Notes: generated by a model not told the origin, from the letters alone. DNA of 64,000 nt from Natrialba sp. SSL1 (GCF_001861355.1 NZ_MASN01000011.1:46820-110819), one strand, 5' to 3'. Numbered from the stretch's first letter, positions 9,356 to 18,663 are shown. Numbers and translations are program-made.

Positions 9356-10198
9356 CTACTCGTACTCGTCTTCTCGAGTACCGTCCTCCGAAACTGACGA
9401 AGAACCACTCTCGTCGGTTCCGGACACGCCATCCGCACCGATGTCCCCATCTGTACGATCTGCAGCAGAACCATCTCTCCGGTGCTCGGCCAGCGCCTCC
9501 TCGATCGTTAGCTCACCCGCCGCAACCCGGCGTGCGAGCACCTCGTCGATCGCCCGATTCGTCCGACTCTGTTCGCGCGACCGATCCTTGATTACCTGCA
9601 GTTCTCCTGCTGTCGGCTCGATGTCCCGTGCGTCGACCACCTCGCCCTCGAGTCGGGCGATGTTCACCGCAGCCAGCACGTCCTCCATGCCGCGGCCGCC
9701 GGTGCCGAGGTACGGCGTCGTCCCTGTTTCGTCGACGAGTTCGACCTGGACCCCCTCGAGTTCGTTGACGAGTTTCGAACCCTGGAGGCGTGCGCCGTCA
9801 CCGATCCGGACGACCGGGTCGGGCGCGTCGCTCACCTCGCGCTGGATGACATCGACGGCGTCGGTGAGCGGGACCTGAAACGCAGCGACGACCATCTGGC
9901 CGGCGAGGACGGCGATACCCGGTTTCCGGCCTGGGTCGACGCCGACGATGGTTCGACCGCCAGCGCCTCGCACCGCAGTCAGCGCCTGGTCGACCGCACG
10001 CCGAGGATCCTCGGGATCGGCGACGATGGTCTGGCGGCCCTCGAACTCGTCGGCGGAGCCTGCGCCCGTGATAACGACGGCCGTCCGCTCCGGGAGCTCG
10101 GCGTCCGGCTCGACGGTCGTGAACTCCGTGCCACGGTCCCGGAGCTCGTTGACCACGCCGTGGTACACTTCGAAATCCGCTGTCGCGACGACGATCAC
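9356..10198 (-). CDS. Putative RuvC/YqgF-fold nuclease, divergent from radB
   Basis: A 280-residue soluble protein. I place the start at GTG 10198 because TTTATT lies 29 bases upstream on the minus strand and because the longer frame begins with an unlikely basic-proline tract. After an N-terminal alpha/beta half comes VGVDPGRKPGIAVL, the first strand and turn of an RNase H-like nuclease with the catalytic-type Asp88. Further on, VELVDETG (acid near residue 156) and RGMEDVLAAVNIARL (acid near 173) occupy the places of the other RuvC acids. A helical region and an acidic Ser/Gly tail follow. It faces radB with about 115 bases between the starts, suggesting a recombination role. Function is inferred from the fold pattern. 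Confidence 0.65.
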   Translation of the reverse strand: MIVVATADFEVYHGVVNELRDRGTEFTTVEPDAELPERTAVVITGAGSADEFEGRQTIVADPEDPRRAVDQALTAVRGAGGRTIVGVDPGRKPGIAVLAGQMVVAAFQVPLTDAVDVIQREVSDAPDPVVRIGDGARLQGSKLVNELEGVQVELVDETGTTPYLGTGGRGMEDVLAAVNIARLEGEVVDARDIEPTAGELQVIKDRSREQSRTNRAIDEVLARRVAAGELTIEEALAEHRRDGSAADRTDGDIGADGVSGTDESGSSSVSEDGTREDEYE

Positions 10199-10314
10199 AC
10201 GCTGTCTTCGCCGCGGGGGCGAATAAACGTGTTCGACGGCTCCGTCGGCCAGCCACGCACCCCGCGACGGTCGGCTTTCGGGGCCTTTTTGCCCGAACAG
10301 GCCCAACTACGGCC

Positions 10315-11172
10315 GTGAACGACGCGGCACTTCCGATCGGTTGTGGGCCGGTCGACGAGCTACTCGGTGGGGGTTTCGAACGCGGGACCGTGACACAACT
10401 GTACGGTCCGCCAGCCGCGGGCAAGACGAATCTCGCGCTCTCGGCTGCCGTCGAAACGGCCGCTAACGGCGGCACCGTCGTCTATATCGACACCGAGGGG
10501 GTCTCCGTCGACCGATTCGATCAGCTGCTCCGCGCACGCGTCGGCAACGCTGGGGCCGACACTACCACTGCTACCGACAGTGATCCCCCCGTTGCGAGAG
10601 ACGGCGGGGCTGGGGCCGGGAACGGGAACGGCTCGGGACCCGAATCTGAGCGCGAGACACTCGAGTCCGACCCAGACTCGAGCGACCCAGAGTCCACGCC
10701 GGATGTCGAAACCGTCGCCTCGCGAATCGTCATCGAGGACGCACTCGACTTCGAAGAGCAGGCAGAGGCCGTCCGCGACGCCGAGGAGTTCGCCGAACGT
10801 GCAGATCTGATCGTCCTCGACAGTGCGACCGGCTTCTACCGCCTCGAGCGGACTGGTGAGGGGAGCGACGGCGAGGCGCTGCGAAGCGTCACCCGGCAGG
10901 TGACACACCTGCTCTCGCTTGCGCGCAAGCACGACCTCGCGGTCGTCCTCACGAATCAGGTGTTTTCGGACCCGGAATCGGACCGGACGCGCGCCCTCGG
11001 TGGCAACACCCTCGAGCACTGGACCGGCGTCGTGCTCCGACTGGACCGGTTCCGTGGTGGCAAGCGCCGGGCGACACTCGAGAAGCACCGCTCGAAGCCG
11101 GTGGGTGAGAGTTCGCAGTTCCAGATTACGGATTCGGGCGTCGACGGTGGGGCGGAGTCGATGTCGCGGTAG
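10315..11172 (+). CDS. radB: RadB, archaeal RecA-family recombination mediator
   Basis: A 285-residue RecA-core ATPase without the N-terminal helix-hairpin-helix of RadA, which is the RadB hallmark. The opening LLGGGFERGTVTQLYG leads into Walker A GPPAAGKTN, and Walker B is ADLIVLDSATG near residue 168. C-terminal VVLTNQVFSDP and RALGGNTLEHW match family positions. The start codon is GTG. Between Walker A and B lies a low-complexity acidic insert of about 50 residues (roughly 80-130, Thr/Asp, then Gly-Asn, then Ser-Asp-Pro), absent from the compact family core and encoded by short periodic DNA. RadB assists RadA in homologous recombination. Confidence 0.92.
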   Translation: MNDAALPIGCGPVDELLGGGFERGTVTQLYGPPAAGKTNLALSAAVETAANGGTVVYIDTEGVSVDRFDQLLRARVGNAGADTTTATDSDPPVARDGGAGAGNGNGSGPESERETLESDPDSSDPESTPDVETVASRIVIEDALDFEEQAEAVRDAEEFAERADLIVLDSATGFYRLERTGEGSDGEALRSVTRQVTHLLSLARKHDLAVVLTNQVFSDPESDRTRALGGNTLEHWTGVVLRLDRFRGGKRRATLEKHRSKPVGESSQFQITDSGVDGGAESMSR

Positions 11173-11318
11173 TGGTGTCGTGGTCTGTGCAGTGATGGGA
11201 TCGAGACCAGAACAGACAGTGGGACGGGGGCAGGGCAGTACGGAACCAACGGTCCCACGAGCGAACCACGCGACGCGAAGACGCACCGCTTTTGTTGTGA
11301 GACGAGAAGAAGTGACCG

Positions 11319-12569
11319 ATGAGTGAACGCGCCGAGGACGGACCGACGCCGCCCTCGGAACGGATCGTCGCCCTCGATGCGCTGCGCGGAGTTGCCTTAC
11401 TCGGGATTTTGCTCGTCAACATCTGGCTGTTTTCGATGCCGGAGGCAGCTCTGTCGAACCCAACGGTGCATGGCGATTTCACGGGTGGGAACTACTGGGC
11501 CTGGTTCGGCACGCACGTTTTCGCCCAACAGAAGTTCATCACGCTGTTCACGCTGTTGTTTGGCGCCGGAATCATCCTGTTCACGCAGAGTGTGCGGTCA
11601 AAATCGACGGAGCACGCTGCGACCGTGCTGTCGGCGCGTCGCTTCGGCTGGCTCGTGCTGTTCGGACTCGCCCACGCCTACTTGCTGTGGTACGGCGATA
11701 TTCTCGTCGCGTACGGGGCCTGCGCGTTCGGCGTCCTCGTCCTCCGTGATCTGCCCGCACGAACGCTCTCGGCCATCGGTATCGGACTCATCGCCGTACC
11801 GTCGCTTCTCGAGATACTGGCGGCGCTAACGGCAGACCCCAGTGTGGTCGCGGACACGTGGCGGCCAGCCGAGTCGGTCCTCCGTGCTGAGATCGAGACG
11901 TACAGAAGCGGCTGGATCGAACAGTTCGATCACCGTGCGTCGACGTCGTTCCGACGCCAGACGACTGACTTTGTCGGCTACACCGCCTGGCGCGTCGGCG
12001 GCGTGATGCTCCTCGGGATGGCGCTGTTCAAGTGGGGCGTGATGACGAACGAGCGCTCCGCACGATTCTACGCCCGGCTGGCGGCCGTCGGCGCTGTCAG
12101 CGGCCTCGCCGTGGTCTTGGCCGGCGTCGCGTACATCCACGCTCACGACTGGGGCGTCGAGGGTGCGCTCCTCTGGCGACAGTTCAACTACTGGGGCAGC
12201 CTCCCGCTCGCCGCTGCCTACCTCGCGCTCGTGATGTGGTACTGTCAGTGGCGACCCGACGGCCTCGCGACCCGATCGTTCGCCGCCGTCGGTCGCACCG
12301 CGTTCAGTAACTACATCCTGCAGACGGTGCTCGCCACGTCCATCTTCTACGGGCACGGTCTCGGTCTGTTCGGCACGGTTACGCGGGTCGAACTGCTCGC
12401 CATTGTCGTCGCCATCTGGGCGGTACAGGTACCGCTGTCGGTGCTGTGGCTGCGGTACTTCCGGTATGGGCCGATAGAGTGGCTCTGGCGGGCGCTGACG
12501 TACAAGTCGAAACCGCCGCTTCGGGAGTCCCGTGCTGGGTCGGACACAGCGGAGCGAAGCGATGGGTAG
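11319..12569 (+). CDS. DUF418-family multi-pass membrane protein (YeiB-like)
   Basis: A 416-residue membrane protein. The N-terminal LDALRGVALLGILLVN is diagnostic of the DUF418/YeiB family, and further hydrophobic segments bring the count to about nine to ten. The C-terminal half holds the DUF418 block ending in YFRYGPIEWLWRALTY. Family members have been described as putative transporters or membrane acyltransferase relatives; the substrate is unknown. It follows radB by 146 bases and is probably transcribed alone. Confidence 0.85.
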   Translation: MSERAEDGPTPPSERIVALDALRGVALLGILLVNIWLFSMPEAALSNPTVHGDFTGGNYWAWFGTHVFAQQKFITLFTLLFGAGIILFTQSVRSKSTEHAATVLSARRFGWLVLFGLAHAYLLWYGDILVAYGACAFGVLVLRDLPARTLSAIGIGLIAVPSLLEILAALTADPSVVADTWRPAESVLRAEIETYRSGWIEQFDHRASTSFRRQTTDFVGYTAWRVGGVMLLGMALFKWGVMTNERSARFYARLAAVGAVSGLAVVLAGVAYIHAHDWGVEGALLWRQFNYWGSLPLAAAYLALVMWYCQWRPDGLATRSFAAVGRTAFSNYILQTVLATSIFYGHGLGLFGTVTRVELLAIVVAIWAVQVPLSVLWLRYFRYGPIEWLWRALTYKSKPPLRESRAGSDTAERSDG

Positions 12570-12595
12570 TGCAGAAACCGGTCGGACCTGGCCGA

Positions 12596-13459
12596 TCAGA
12601 GGTCAGTCGTCCGGAATCGAAGATAGCTCGCGACGATCGGCAGCACGATCCACCCGAGCAGGATGAGGAGTGCGACGGCCGGCTGTTCGTAGACCGCCGG
12701 ATTCTCTGCAGTTGTGTGGATGCCGATATCGGCCAGTTCCGGTATCGCCGCAAGCAGGTTACTGAACGCAGCCATCGGGTTCAACGCGCTGAGCACATCA
12801 CCCCAGGCGGGCGTCGTCTCCGGCATCTGGAAGCCCGAGAGGACGTAGATCGGGACGATCGACCAGAGCTGGGACATGAAGACGAAGTACACGAAGATCG
12901 CGGTAAACGACGCTCGCGTCGTCGTTTGGGACACGGTCGAGATCGACACTGCGATGGCAGTAAACGTCACCGTGAGGACGACAACCGCGAAGACACCCGC
13001 GGCCACCCGGGTAGGATCGATCGAGACTCCGAACAGGGCAGCGATCGGAATTGCGACCGCGAACGTGGTGAGCGCCGCCGTCGTAATGACGGCCGTTCGG
13101 CCGATGAGCGTCCCCAGGACGACCACCCATCGCGAGAACGGCAGGCTGAGCAACACCGTCAACGCCCCCGTCGACCGCTTCTCGACGAGCGTCGGCGCGA
13201 CCACGCCGAGCGCGACCAGCGGCACGAGGAACAGAAGGGGACCGAGTAGTTGCGGCATCAGTTCGACGACGAACTCTCCTTCTCGGTTCGCCCAGCGCTG
13301 AGCCGTCTGCCCGCCAGCGTAGGCGAGTCCACCACCGACGAGCGCGAAGATGGCGATCAAGACGTGCGCTTGACGCTCGCGAACCGAATCCTGGATATCC
13401 TCACGAGCGAAGAGCAACAGTCGCTCGGCAAACCCCGGCAGACTCCCTGGCTGACTCAT
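12596..13459 (-). CDS. ABC-2 type transporter permease
   Basis: A 287-residue permease starting MSQPGSLPGFAERLLLF. Six hydrophobic segments and the cytoplasmic KRSTGALTVLLSLPFSR motif are typical of ABC-2 (NosY-like) permeases. Its ATG overlaps the stop of the ATPase gene by four bases (13456-13459), which fixes the start and shows coupling. Together they form an exporter or a copper/NosY-like system; the cargo cannot be told from sequence. Confidence 0.88.
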   Translation of the reverse strand: MSQPGSLPGFAERLLLFAREDIQDSVRERQAHVLIAIFALVGGGLAYAGGQTAQRWANREGEFVVELMPQLLGPLLFLVPLVALGVVAPTLVEKRSTGALTVLLSLPFSRWVVVLGTLIGRTAVITTAALTTFAVAIPIAALFGVSIDPTRVAAGVFAVVVLTVTFTAIAVSISTVSQTTTRASFTAIFVYFVFMSQLWSIVPIYVLSGFQMPETTPAWGDVLSALNPMAAFSNLLAAIPELADIGIHTTAENPAVYEQPAVALLILLGWIVLPIVASYLRFRTTDL

Positions 13460-14388
13460 GCGCCACCTCCGGTCACCGTCGCGAAGAGATCCTCCAGCGA
13501 CGGATCCGTCGTCGAGACGTTCGTCACCGTCGCCGACGAATCGTGACACGCTGCGATGACCGGTGCTTTCGCACGATTCTCGCAAGCCACCTGAATCTTC
13601 GTCCCGTTCGTCTCCACCGAGGCGACGCCATCAATTGCAGCAATGCGGTCGGGTGTTCCGTTCGGCACCTGCGAGCACTCGAGTGTCACCCGCGCAGTCC
13701 CGCCGATGGTTTCGCGCAGGCGGTCGATGCTGTCGACGGTGACGAGTTCGCCGCCGTCGAGGATGCCGACGCGGTCGCAGACGGCCTCGACCTGCTCCAG
13801 GATGTGACTCGAGAAGAAGACGGTCGCGCCGCGGTCGTTCTCCTCGCGGACGATGCGGCGCATGGTGCGTGCGCCGTTGGGGTCGAGGCCGGTCGAGGGT
13901 TCGTCGAGGACGAGCAGGTCGGGTTCGCCGACGAGGGCCATCGCGAGCATGAGTCGCTGGGCCATCCCCTTCGAGTACTGCTCGACGGGGTAGCTGTCGG
14001 GGCCGAGCATGTCGACGCGCTCCAAGAGATCTTCGGGGTTGTCGGTGGTGCCTTTGGCTTCGATGGCGAGTTCGACGTGTTCGCGGCCGGTGCGCTCGCC
14101 GACGGCGTCGTAGCCGTCGGGGAGGACGCCGGTCCGTTCCCGGATGTTGACGCTGTTGGTCTGGACGTCGTGACCGAGCACGCGGACGGCACCGCTGGTC
14201 GGCTGGACGTAGTCGAGCATGATGTCGATCGCGGTCGACTTGCCGGCCCCATTGGGGCCGAGAAAGCCGAATATCTCACCGTCTTCGACGGCCAGATCGA
14301 CGTCGTGGAGGGCGGTCACGGAATTGCTACGAAGAAGTCCGCGTCGCTCGTAGCGTTTCGTGACGCCGCGCAGTTCGATGGCGGCCAT
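13456..14388 (-). CDS. ABC-2 type transporter ATP-binding protein
   Basis: A 310-residue ATPase. Walker A is GPNGAGKST, the signature region reads YSKGMAQRLMLAMAL (a divergent SKGMxQR form common in export ATPases), Walker B is LLVLDEPSTGLDP, and the H-loop is FFSSHIL. The last 90 residues form a small regulatory domain. It is the first gene of a two-gene unit with the permease. No dedicated regulator is adjacent. Confidence 0.92.
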   Translation of the reverse strand: MAAIELRGVTKRYERRGLLRSNSVTALHDVDLAVEDGEIFGFLGPNGAGKSTAIDIMLDYVQPTSGAVRVLGHDVQTNSVNIRERTGVLPDGYDAVGERTGREHVELAIEAKGTTDNPEDLLERVDMLGPDSYPVEQYSKGMAQRLMLAMALVGEPDLLVLDEPSTGLDPNGARTMRRIVREENDRGATVFFSSHILEQVEAVCDRVGILDGGELVTVDSIDRLRETIGGTARVTLECSQVPNGTPDRIAAIDGVASVETNGTKIQVACENRAKAPVIAACHDSSATVTNVSTTDPSLEDLFATVTGGGA

Positions 14389-14564
14389 ACAGCAGAGGCC
14401 ACAGCCATCGCTAATAGACTTTGTGTTTAGCTGTCAATTCCAGCAGCCCGTTTCTGTCTGGCTGAAAGGCGTGAGAGCGCTAGCGTCGGCGACGATAGAA
14501 TTGGTGATTAAAACACGATACGAGTTCGAAAGAGATCCAGTACGAGTTCGGAAGTCGCTCGAGA

Positions 14565-15773
14565 TCAGAGACCGGAGACCGTCTCGAGTGCATCGATTCG
14601 GCCGGCACCCGTCTCAGGATCGCCGCGGCCGTTGCCCGTCGCACCGCGTTCGATCGCGTTTTCGACCTGATTTGCGTTAGCGTTCGGGTCGAGTTCGCGG
14701 ACGAGGCCGACGAGTCCGGCGACCTGTGGGGCGGACATGGAGGTCCCAGACGCGCTCGCGTACTCGGCACCGGGAAGCGCCTCGTTGTTCGGGTCGAACG
14801 TAGAGAGGATCCCCTCTCCAGGCGCACCAACCGAGATTTCGTTCGCGCCGTAGTTCGAAAAGTCTGCGAGTTCGTCGGCTTCCGTGGTCGCGCTGATGGA
14901 CGACGCACGGGGGATACTTCCCCAGAGACTGATCCAGCCGCCCTGCTGGAGGTTCTGACTGTCATTGCCCGCGCTCACGACGACGGACGTGCCCCGCTGG
15001 GCGACGCTTCGAACGACACGCTGGCGAGCGATACGATACCCCTCCTGGTTCTCCTCGGATGGCTGTGGCGGGCTGCCGATGCTCATGTTCACGACATCGA
15101 GGCCCTGTGCTGCGGCGTGGTCAAGCGCGAGGAGGGTGTCACCCACACTGGCGAGGAGAGGCCCTTCCGATGGAAACACGCGAAGTGAGACAATCTCTGC
15201 GTCCGGTGCGACACCGGTCACGCCTTCAGCCCCGGTCGCAGCCGCAATGCCGGCCACGTGAGTGCCGTGGTACTGCACGTCGCCCGTGTGCGCCGACTCC
15301 TCCCAATCGGTGAACGTTCGACTAGCGTCGGTGTCGACGTTCCCCAGATCGGGGTGGCCGTCGTAGACACCGGTGTCGATGATACCGATCCGCGTCCCGT
15401 CTCCTGTCGCGTGCTCGTGTGCGTCGGACGCGTTGATCAGATCTTTGTCCCACTGCTCGTCCTCGAGTTCACCCGCTGGGGCCTCGGTTGGCTCGTCGGC
15501 AACGTCGAGTTCGTACGTGAAGTCCTCGAAGGCGCCGTTGACACCGTTGACGCTCGTCGGATCTGCATCTTCGGAACCAAGGACGAGGTAGACGTTCGCG
15601 TTCGTGATTTCGTGGACGACCGTGAACCCCTCACGCTCGAGTTGCTGTGGATTCCCACCAGCGACGACGTACTGCACCTGTTCTTCGTCCGCTGCTACCG
15701 TTCCGACCGTGAGCAGTCCGAGCCCTGCTGCCGTTCCAGCCAGTACCGTTCGACGTGTGGTGTTGTCTGCCAT
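14565..15773 (-). CDS. Secreted S8 (subtilisin-like) serine protease, halolysin type
   Basis: A 402-residue exported protease. The start MADNTTRRTVLAG gives a Tat signal with a hydrophobic run ending AAD. Residues about 32-95 form an I9-type inhibitory propeptide (VQYVVAGGN...VYLVLG). The catalytic triad is visible as IGIIDTGV (Asp about 133), YHGTHVAGI (His about 169) and ASGTSMSAPQVAGL (Ser near 340). No C-terminal extension domain follows, so it ends right after the catalytic core, shorter than halolysins of about 500-530 residues that carry a cysteine-containing tail. Likely cleaves extracellular protein for nutrition. Confidence 0.92.
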   Translation of the reverse strand: MADNTTRRTVLAGTAAGLGLLTVGTVAADEEQVQYVVAGGNPQQLEREGFTVVHEITNANVYLVLGSEDADPTSVNGVNGAFEDFTYELDVADEPTEAPAGELEDEQWDKDLINASDAHEHATGDGTRIGIIDTGVYDGHPDLGNVDTDASRTFTDWEESAHTGDVQYHGTHVAGIAAATGAEGVTGVAPDAEIVSLRVFPSEGPLLASVGDTLLALDHAAAQGLDVVNMSIGSPPQPSEENQEGYRIARQRVVRSVAQRGTSVVVSAGNDSQNLQQGGWISLWGSIPRASSISATTEADELADFSNYGANEISVGAPGEGILSTFDPNNEALPGAEYASASGTSMSAPQVAGLVGLVRELDPNANANQVENAIERGATGNGRGDPETGAGRIDALETVSGL

Positions 15774-15940
15774 AACACACCACACTTGCCATCAGCTATG
15801 GTTATAGCTATCCAGAGAGTTCAGGTAATGAGAAAGTGAGGGACAGTTATACTTGTTCCCGATAGGTGACGGGGCGCCACGACTCTGCACGACTCACCAT
15901 CAGCACGCGAAAAAAGTCCGAAAAAGCGACGTCACAGCCC

Positions 15941-17098
15941 TCAGAGTTCGTTCAGCTTCCGAAGCAACTGCCCACGGTACTCCTCGTCGCTCGTCACGCC
16001 CTTGACCTCGAGGACGTTGCGCTCGAGTTTGTCGAGTGCGACGCGGAAGGCGTTCTCCGCGCCGTAGCCCTCGCCCGTGCCGGCGACCTGGCCCTTGTTC
16101 GTTCGGAGCCGGATCTGGCAGTGGACGAGCGGCGTCCCTCGGAGCTTCTCCTTGTGCTCCTTGAAGCGGACGTGAGCGTGGACCACCTGCATATCTGCGT
16201 ACTTGTCCGAGACGTCCTGGATGCTCTCGACGATCCCTTCTCGAGTAATCGTGTCGAGCAGGGAGATGTTGGTGATCTGAACGTCCATCCGCTCTTCCTC
16301 GGTGAACGTGAGCGCGCGCAGGACGTCCGTCTTGGTGATGACGCCGATGACGACCCGGTCGTCGTCGTCCGGCGTGACCATTAGTCCCGCAAAGTCCTGT
16401 CCGAGCATCGTCTCGACGGCCTCCTTTGCGGTGGCATCGAGCGTGGTCGTCTCGACCGGACTGTTCATGATGTCGTAAATCGGCACGTCGAGCAGGCGCT
16501 GCGAATCGCCAACCCGGTCGCCCGTCGTCATCGTGTGGTTCTTCCGGATGACGAAGTCCGCGATGTCGTGGGTCGTCACCACACCGGTGAGGTAGCCGCT
16601 GTCGTTCAACACCGGAATCCGGGAGATGCCGTTCTCACGGAGGTGGTTGATCGCCTTGCCGATGCCGTCGTCCTCCTCTAAGGTCACCGGGTCGGAGGTG
16701 TAGATGTCCTCGACGGTCAGCGTGTCGAGGTTCTCGAGTACTGCCTCGAGAATCGCGTCGTCGGTAATGACGCCCCAGAGCTCGTCGTTCTCGAACACCG
16801 GTGCGACCTTGGAGTTGCTCTCGATGAGTACACGTGCGGTTTCGCGGACGTCCTCCTGGCGGTCGACTTTTGGTGCCGGCGAGTTCCGGCTTGGCTTCGT
16901 CAGTGCCGCGACCTTGGCGTCGTCCTCGACGTGAGATTGGAGGACCTCCCGCTCGCTGATGACGCCCTCGTAGTCCCCGTCGTTCGTGACGATAATTCCC
17001 TTGGGGTTGCCGTCTTCGAACGTCGAACGGACTTTCCCCATTCGCGTTCCGACATCAACCTCGATGTAGTCCTGGGTGGCGATATCAGCGATATTCAT
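15941..17098 (-). CDS. Four-CBS-domain regulatory protein with C-terminal HPF-like domain
   Basis: A 385-residue cytosolic protein starting MNIADIATQDYIEVD; upstream in-frame codons are ignored because the first CBS motif begins here. Four CBS repeats follow, recognisable by GVISEREVL, WGVITDDAIL, GVVTTHDIA and GVITKTDVL, forming two Bateman modules that bind adenine nucleotides. The last 110 residues (VHAHVRFKEHKEKLRG...ALDKLERNVLE) resemble the sigma-54-modulation/ribosome-hibernation fold, suggesting a ribosome-linked energy sensor. That role is inference; the CBS assignment is secure. It is a single gene divergent from the lycopene cyclase-like gene. Confidence 0.85.
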   Translation of the reverse strand: MNIADIATQDYIEVDVGTRMGKVRSTFEDGNPKGIIVTNDGDYEGVISEREVLQSHVEDDAKVAALTKPSRNSPAPKVDRQEDVRETARVLIESNSKVAPVFENDELWGVITDDAILEAVLENLDTLTVEDIYTSDPVTLEEDDGIGKAINHLRENGISRIPVLNDSGYLTGVVTTHDIADFVIRKNHTMTTGDRVGDSQRLLDVPIYDIMNSPVETTTLDATAKEAVETMLGQDFAGLMVTPDDDDRVVIGVITKTDVLRALTFTEEERMDVQITNISLLDTITREGIVESIQDVSDKYADMQVVHAHVRFKEHKEKLRGTPLVHCQIRLRTNKGQVAGTGEGYGAENAFRVALDKLERNVLEVKGVTSDEEYRGQLLRKLNEL

Positions 17099-17202
17099 CC
17101 TTGCGAATGGGTGTACTGCGTCAAGGGTTTTGAACATACCGCACGTTTTGGCCGGGTGGGGACACGAGCAACCGTTTTGTCCTATCGCGATGTCGGGCGA
17201 GT

Positions 17203-17574
17203 ATGGTGCCAGATATTGGCGTCCTCGGCCGCTACACCTACCTCGCGACCGAACTGTTCTGGGGTGCCATCGCCGCCGCCTTGCTCTACCGAGCCAATGC
17301 GCTCCGGAAAGCCGCGGTAACGATCCTTGCGCTGTTCCCGATCGCGTATCTCTGGGATCGCTACACCCTCGCCGTCGGCGTCTTCGACATCAAGCTCCGA
17401 ACGGGGATCGATGTCGCCGGCATCCCACTCGAGGAGCACCTGTTCATGGCGGTCGTGCCCGGGCTGGTGATCGGCTTTCACGAGACGATTTTCGGTGATG
17501 GTGGCGCTACAGCCGACGGACAGGCAACAAACACGACGGAGACAGACGAAACGAGCGCAGGTATCACCGGGTGA
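17203..17574 (+). CDS. Single-module lycopene beta-cyclase (CrtYc/d-like) membrane protein
   Basis: A 123-residue protein with three hydrophobic segments. The loop GVFDIKLRTG followed by IPLEEHLFM matches the PxE(E) active-site motif of the heterodimeric/haloarchaeal lycopene cyclase family. Full haloarchaeal CrtY has two such modules in one chain of over 200 residues, so this is a one-module version that would have to dimerise, pair with another subunit, or do something else. C-terminal Thr-rich tail. No other carotenoid gene is adjacent. Confidence 0.72.
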   Translation: MVPDIGVLGRYTYLATELFWGAIAAALLYRANALRKAAVTILALFPIAYLWDRYTLAVGVFDIKLRTGIDVAGIPLEEHLFMAVVPGLVIGFHETIFGDGGATADGQATNTTETDETSAGITG

Positions 17575-17620
17575 GACCGATCAGGGCTGTCTTATTATTC
17601 GCTTCCGATAGTCGAGATGA

Positions 17621-18496
17621 ATGGATCGACGGGACGAGCAACCGAACGAGTGGGAGCCAGCGAGTGATTCGTCCTCGGCCGAGACACCCGCCACGACCTC
17701 GTCAACTGGCACGCCCCACACCGACACACCGTCCGCAACCTCGCCGAACGCCCCGCCCCACTCCGACGAATCGAACGGCGGTTCCATCCTCGGAACCCTC
17801 GCCCGGCTCTTCGTCACCGCCCTCCTCATCACCGCGCTCCTCACCGGCGGGGCCATCCTCGCACCCGTCGTCATCGACGACCTCGACTCCATCGACTCTC
17901 TCGGCGATCTGCCACTCAACGACCGGCCCGCACCCAGCTCGGAACCGCCACCAGCAGGTGAGCGCAACCCCGCCGTCACCGACCCCGACGGCCCCGGCCA
18001 GTCGAGCTACGACACCGATGTCGAGACCATCACCTCCGACACCGTCGAGGACTTCGTCCACGCCGAAGTCAACGAACGCCGAGCCGACCACGGCATCGGG
18101 CCACTCGAGTGGGACGGCACGGTCGCCTCGGTGTCGCGCGCCCACAGCGTGGACATGAACGAACGAGAGTACTTTTCGCACACGAACCCCGACGGTGAGG
18201 GGCCGTACGATCGGTTTAGCGAGGTGGACAACTACTGTCGGGCCTACGGCGAGAACATCGCGATGACGTGGGTCGATCGGCCCGTCGAGTCGAGCGGCCA
18301 GGACGAGGTGGTCGAGTACCAGACGGCGGAGGGGCTCGCGACCGGCCTGGTCAACCAGTGGATGAACTCGACCGAGCACCGCGAGGCGATTCTCGAGGAG
18401 CACAGCGATTTCGGCTGGGACCGCGGCGGTGTGGGCATCTACATCGCGGAGGATGGTGCGGTGTACGCGTCGCACAATTTCTGCCTCGAGTGGTAG
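17621..18496 (+). CDS. Membrane-anchored CAP (SCP/PR-1) domain protein
   Basis: A 291-residue protein: a Ser/Thr/Pro-rich acidic cytoplasmic N-terminus (1-55), one membrane helix (about 57-86), a Pro-rich linker, and a CAP domain (about 143-290). Family marks are VNERRADHGIGPLEW, the histidine in SRAHSVDM, YFSHTNPDGEGPYDR and GENIAMTW. CAP proteins bind metals, sterols or glycans outside the cell; some act as proteases or toxins. Orientation would place the CAP domain outside. Lone gene 46 bases behind the lycopene cyclase-like gene. Confidence 0.83.
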   Translation: MDRRDEQPNEWEPASDSSSAETPATTSSTGTPHTDTPSATSPNAPPHSDESNGGSILGTLARLFVTALLITALLTGGAILAPVVIDDLDSIDSLGDLPLNDRPAPSSEPPPAGERNPAVTDPDGPGQSSYDTDVETITSDTVEDFVHAEVNERRADHGIGPLEWDGTVASVSRAHSVDMNEREYFSHTNPDGEGPYDRFSEVDNYCRAYGENIAMTWVDRPVESSGQDEVVEYQTAEGLATGLVNQWMNSTEHREAILEEHSDFGWDRGGVGIYIAEDGAVYASHNFCLEW

Positions 18497-18513
18497 GCGG
18501 ACGCGACACGAGC

Positions 18514-18549
18514 TTCCAAGCGGAATCGTACTTCCAAGCGGAATCGTAC
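18514..18549. repeat. Perfect 18-bp tandem duplication
   Basis: TTCCAAGCGGAATCGTAC occurs at 18514-18531 and 18532-18549 between the CAP gene and the acidic protein gene. No hairpin or coding function is evident; it may be a slippage product or a duplicated protein-binding site. Confidence 0.85.
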
Positions 18550-18663
18550 GTCGTCCGTTCTGCCCCGCACGCCTGTCCCCTCGATTCACGCTGCGTGACT
18601 GACGAGAGACCAGTGCAACCAGCAGGGGAACGGTTATGGTCCCGGCATTAGCAGAGTCGGGCA

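Noticed and set aside
7850..9397. A 515-codon plus-strand frame spanning the M20 and PAP2 genes
   Set aside because: It runs out of frame through two well-defined enzymes and is rich in Arg/Ser/Pro, as expected of a shadow.
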